From NCBI GenBank assembly GCA_016617855.1, contig JAECUM010001088.1, positions 1-64,000 of the forward strand: a stretch of 64,000 nucleotides of DNA. Direction: 5' to 3'. This stretch comes from Megalonaias nervosa. Taxonomy: Eukaryota > Mollusca > Bivalvia > Unionida > Unionidae. Numbering within the stretch: the first letter of the stretch is position 1; each line of letters starts with the position of its first letter. The position numbers were made by a program, and so were the translations under genes. Below, in pieces: positions 60,714-64,000 of this stretch. The notes beneath the pieces are model-generated. The model did no database searches and had not been told where the DNA came from. It was given only the letters and a program-made list of their open reading frames with translations.

Positions 60714-61247
60714 ATCATTGTGGGTGACCATCTTTCCATTGAGCACTTGTTAGTGGGAAAAGTCCTACAGGTTTAAGCTATATTGGTCATATACCAGAAG
60801 AGCTTATAGGATGGCTAGTTGGTTGTTGTCCATTCATTAGTTAGTACACATTATTGATACTCCTTGTAAATTACTTGGAAGATTGCCATGAAACAAAAAT
60901 CATATCAGCATATAACTTTTGTTTTCACAGAAAGACATTTTATGTTGTTCGTAAATAAAAATGGTGCCAATCTGACATCCAATATGACCACCATGGAAGC
61001 CTTCTTGAAAATCCTGTTATAGTTATGTCTCTCAATGGAAAACCGTATCGATATGGGCTTTCACTTGATACATCTTATTATAGTTTGTACTCGGTTAAAA
61101 TGATGCCAGTCTGACATACAGTATGGCCACCAAGGTTGTTCAGCTGATAATCATGTTACTGCTATTCCTAATTTCATGGTCATATCATAATGGGGTTTTC
61201 ACCAAAATACTTCTTAAAATATATAGTTGGTCCTAAATGAAAATGAT

Positions 61248-61346
61248 GACAACCTTACATCCAATATGGCCACCATGATGGACAACCTTACATCCAATAT
61301 GGCCACCAAGATGGACAACCTTACATCCAATATGGCCACCATGATG
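61248..61346. repeat. 33-bp tandem triplication inside family A
   Basis: GACAACCTTACATCCAATAT starts at 61248, 61281 and 61314. The unit is the AATATGGCCACCATGATGG part of a family A monomer; three near-identical copies. Confidence 0.85.
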
Positions 61347-61405
61347 GCCATCTTGAAAATCTTGCTGTTGCAATCCCTCTTGAATGAATGGTCTTGTCAT
61401 TATGG

Positions 61406-61663
61406 GGGCCCTGAGTGGCCGAGTGGTCTAAAGCACTCACCGTTATGGATTGCTGCTGTCTCACCTCTGTCTGCATGGGTTCGAGTCTTGGGTGTGGCCA
61501 ATGTGGGTATGTGAGAAAGCTTGCCAGTAGCTTCTCATGGGTCGGTGGTTCTTTCTGGGGTTTTCCCAGGTTCTCTCTCCACCATTTACACTGGTCACCA
61601 TGTATAGCCTATCTTGTGCTGAAAAATGGCATTAAATCCTACAACAACAACAACACCAAGTTA
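61406..61663 (+). mobile_element. SINE family D, nested in family A
   Basis: TCATTATGG flanks it (61397-61405, 61664-61672). The flanking sequence CTTGTCAT...TATGGTGTTT is family A, so the SINE is younger. Box A GAGTGGCCGAGTGGTC and box B GGTTCGAGTC are intact. Confidence 0.9.
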
Positions 61664-61905
61664 TCATTATGGTGTTTACATAAAAAGACATCTCATGATG
61701 TCTGTTTCATCCTAAATGAAACAAATATGGCTGAGACCTTGCATTCACTATGACTTGCCATCTTGAATATTTTATTATAGCTCAAAAATATCAGAGATGG
61801 TATCACTACTCAGCATTTTAAAAGAAAAAAATGATCTTATCTTGGATTTTTGGGCATTCTTTTTATTCAGGAGAGAAGAAGTCCCTTTTAAGGGCTCTTG
61901 TAGTT

Positions 61906-62639
61906 ATAGTTATTGTTCTTTTTGCATTGTAGCTTACTGTAATGCAATATCTGACAAAATCTTGTTTCTGCATCTAGTCCAGCAGTTTTTTTTATGGATT
62001 GCCATGAAGATTGGTAATATGAAGATACTCATATCAACATGTCCTTTTGCTCCTGCTATTTGTTTTGGAGAGTTTTTACTCTTTTCTCCTTGTAGCTTAA
62101 TGCAGTTTATAACCATTGCTTCTTTTAATTGTAATGTGTCGTTAATATATTTTTATTGTTTGTGCAAATTACCATGTTTGAAAAAATGCAGTAATTGACC
62201 CATTGATGGTGCATTGGCTTTGTTCTTTTTAACAAACATTTTGACAAGTTTATTTTTTTTGCTATGCTTGAACTTTTGCTTTTATTCTATGTATCCACCC
62301 TTGCATATTTGATGGGTTAAGCTCTAAACAACTTTTTCTTGTTATAGCATATACCTAGCCATGGGATTTTTATTGTAATGCAGTCTATTAGAAAAATATG
62401 CCTAGAGTTAACTTTCTCCATGCCAGGCAGACATTCATCACCTGTTATCCAGCTGATTTGTTTTTTTATATTGCTGGATCATTTTAAAAATAAAAGTGGG
62501 AAGGGTGTCTTTTATGGTGTGTTTAGATGAGTTTTGCAGATAGTTTAGCTATCTGCCACCCCTCTTCAAAACTTTCTTCTGTCCATCGACCATATTTTTT
62601 TGCTTGCTTGATATCTTAGTGAATCTTTCGAGACATCTT
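61906..62639. other. No feature seen
   Basis: T-rich; hydrophobic frames such as 61797-62198 reflect the T content. Confidence 0.55.
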
Positions 62640-63080
62640 TAGCATCTTGATTTTGATAGTAATATTAAGTGGCTGTAATGACATGGGTTTTCCCCCAAAT
62701 CTTAAAATGGATGGCTGTAATGACATGGGTTTTCCCCCAAGTGTTAAAATGGATGGCTGTAATGACATGGGTTTTCCCCCAAATCTTATAATGGATGGCT
62801 GTAATGACATGGGTTTTCTCCAAAATGTTAAAATGGATGGCTGTAATGACATGGGTTTTCCCCCAAATGCTAAAATGGATGGCTGTAATGACATGGGTTT
62901 TCCCCAAAATGCTAAAATGGATGGCTGTAATGACATGGGATTTCCCCAAAATGCTAATATGGATGACTGTAATGATATGGGAGTTTTCCCAAAAAGACTT
63001 CTTATGATGCCAAGTTGGCTGTAAATGAGAAAGGCGCTGATGTGACATTTGGTATGGCCACTGTGATGGACATCTAGAAT
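62640..63080 (+). mobile_element. Family A monomer expanded into a 42-bp array
   Basis: Left of the array is a CATCTTGATTTTG block, and right of it the expected monomer continuation CTTCTTATGATGCC, then GTATGGCCACTGTGATGG. The array occupies exactly the GGATGG...GGGTTTTC part of the monomer. The repeat unit itself is listed separately. Confidence 0.7.
62671..62998. repeat. 42-bp minisatellite, about 8 copies
   Basis: The block GGCTGTAATGACATGGGTTT begins at 62671, 62713, 62755, 62797, 62839, 62881 and 62923, with a final variant at 62965. Units differ mainly in the run of C after GGGTTTT and in AATCTTA/AATGCTA. A 42-bp unit equals 14 codons, so frames stay open on both strands; the 170- and 149-codon minus-strand frames here are products of the repeat, not genes. 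Confidence 0.9.
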
Positions 63081-63544
63081 TTCTTGGATATATTGGTGGG
63101 TGAGATATGTGCAATTTGTTTTATTCAAAATGAATTAAATATAGCAAGAAGAGTTTGAAAGAAGGTGACAAATACTGATACCACCATCCATTCTTGGACA
63201 GTAATCATACTAATATTTTTAGGATGGCCATCACGACAGTCATTTTAAAGGTTGTGTCAGCATCATTTTAACATAAGAACAACTATATACCGGTACAACA
63301 AGTATTTTTTTAAAATTTCATCCATTCTAGAAGTAACTTTTACAAGATTTTTCAAAATCTGGGAGGTCACACTGGCATCATTTTCATATTGTACCAACTT
63401 TGAACTACAGAGAGAATTCTTTTAACACAAACCTGACATGTCAATATGACCACCACTTAAAGGAGATTATTGATAATGAGATTTTCAACATGGCAACAAT
63501 GACCATCAAGATGGAGGTTTCTTTTAATTTGTTTTGTTTTGTTT
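63081..63544. other. Unassigned, weak family A echoes
   Basis: GATGGCCATCACGACAGTCA (63223) and AACATGGCAACAATGACCA (63488) may be remnants of family A monomers, too decayed to define. Confidence 0.4.
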
Positions 63545-63760
63545 AGGTGTTTAACATTTTTTTCAGTGCATGATAGGCTATACATGGCAGCCAGTGGAAC
63601 TGGTGGAAGAACTTGGGAAAACCCTAATAAGAACTACCAACCCATGGGAAGCTACTGGCAAGCTTTCTCACATACCCACATTGAATGGGTCAGAGACTCA
63701 AAGCCACACAAAGGTAAAATGGCAGTAATTGACCTATTGCCACTTGTCAATCACGCTCGA
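63545..63760 (-). mobile_element. SINE family D, diverged
   Basis: The + strand shows GATAGGCTATACATGGCAGC, CCATGGGAAGCTACTGGCAA and CTTTCTCACATACCCACATT, the reverse of the family D body. The tRNA-like part decays after about 63740 and no target duplication was found. Confidence 0.7.
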
Positions 63761-63850
63761 TCAATTAACCAATCAGCGAGCGTAAATTAGACACACCTCC
63801 AGACATTGCTTAAGTCCGCCATTTTCCTCCGACAAGCTGCTTGTAGCAAC
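63745..63850 (+). promoter_or_regulatory. Possible promoter: CpG cluster with CCAAT box
   Basis: Within about 90 bp there are six CpGs, against very few per kilobase elsewhere. ACCAATCAGCGAGCG contains a CCAAT box (63767-63781) and TCCGCCATTTTCC is a YY1-type motif (about 63815). No TATA box is obvious. If it is a promoter, the gene would start near or beyond the window edge; strand is a guess. Confidence 0.3.
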
Positions 63851-64000
63851 AATGAATTGATTAGGATAAGTATTTACAAATTTTGCAATGATTTGTTGAT
63901 TTCTCAATCAATAACGATGAGAAGAAGTCTTGTAATTCTGACAGTCAATATCCAGATTGTCTAAATGGAGGAATTAGATGTATTCCTTTCCTGAAACATA

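Larger units (their letters stand above)
60787..61905 (+). mobile_element. Family A element with SINE D insertion
   Basis: The head is at 60787 (CATATACCAGAAGAGCTTAT; GATTGCCATGAAAC), followed by monomers, a 33-bp triplication (61248-61346) and a family D SINE at 61406-61663. The array resumes after the SINE. The tail has ATCAGAGATGGTATCAC and hairpin AGTCCCTTTTAAGGGCT at 61880-61896, followed by CTTGT. Confidence 0.75.

Noticed and set aside
61797..62198. 133-codon hydrophobic frame as a membrane protein
   Set aside because: It starts in a family A tail and its hydrophobicity follows from T-rich sequence; no domain is visible.
62616..63128. 170- and 149-codon minus-strand frames as genes
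   Set aside because: They are translations of the 42-bp minisatellite.

Overview
This is a gene-poor, AT-rich, intron- and repeat-dominated stretch of animal nuclear DNA. It has no prokaryotic gene density, no operons and no long unique open frames. It contains eukaryotic splice signals, tRNA-derived SINEs with target-site duplications, foldback elements, hAT-like non-autonomous transposons, microsatellites and many minisatellites. The mixture suggests a marine invertebrate, most likely a lophotrochozoan such as a mollusc. That placement is inference from repeat style only, and no diagnostic gene was recognised.

Coding content: the best candidate is one gene on the + strand, visible as three separated exons: 43293-43509 (N-terminal, basic then Ser/acidic), 48254-48359 and 52252-52368. 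The second and third are open across their whole length and their splice phases join correctly. At least one more exon between the first and second would be needed if all three belong together. I do not recognise the protein. The long open frames elsewhere (for example the 319-codon frame at 58740-59699) are minisatellites whose unit length is a multiple of three, not genes.

Repeats: (1) Family A is a modular element made of a head of about 150 bp, a run of degenerate monomers of about 145 bp, and a tail ending in a small hairpin. About ten copies or fragments are seen, all in the same orientation: 520-1565, 5036-6305, 13963-14457, 16845-18010, 26000-26530, 35140-38045, 44943-46195, 55050-55595, 60787-61905 and about 62640-63080. 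(2) Family B is a foldback element of about 215 bp with two internal hairpins (ten copies). (3) Families C and D are tRNA-derived SINEs, several with clear target-site duplications, some nested inside A or B; family E is a single SINE-like copy. (4) Family F is a non-autonomous transposon with CAGTA termini and TA duplications. (5) Two hAT-like elements, one TG...CA insertion resembling a solo LTR, and one 99-bp hairpin element complete the mobile set.

Tandem arrays have unit lengths of 16 to 145 bp. The most striking are an 18-copy 45-bp array (58763-59572), a 12-copy 45-bp array (27562-28090), a 27-bp array (57019-57475) and a 42-bp array (62671-62998) that arose inside a family A monomer. 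The last 250 bp contain a small CpG cluster with CCAAT and CGCCATTTT motifs that could be a promoter. Coordinates of degenerate repeats are approximate to about 10-20 bp because they were read by eye.
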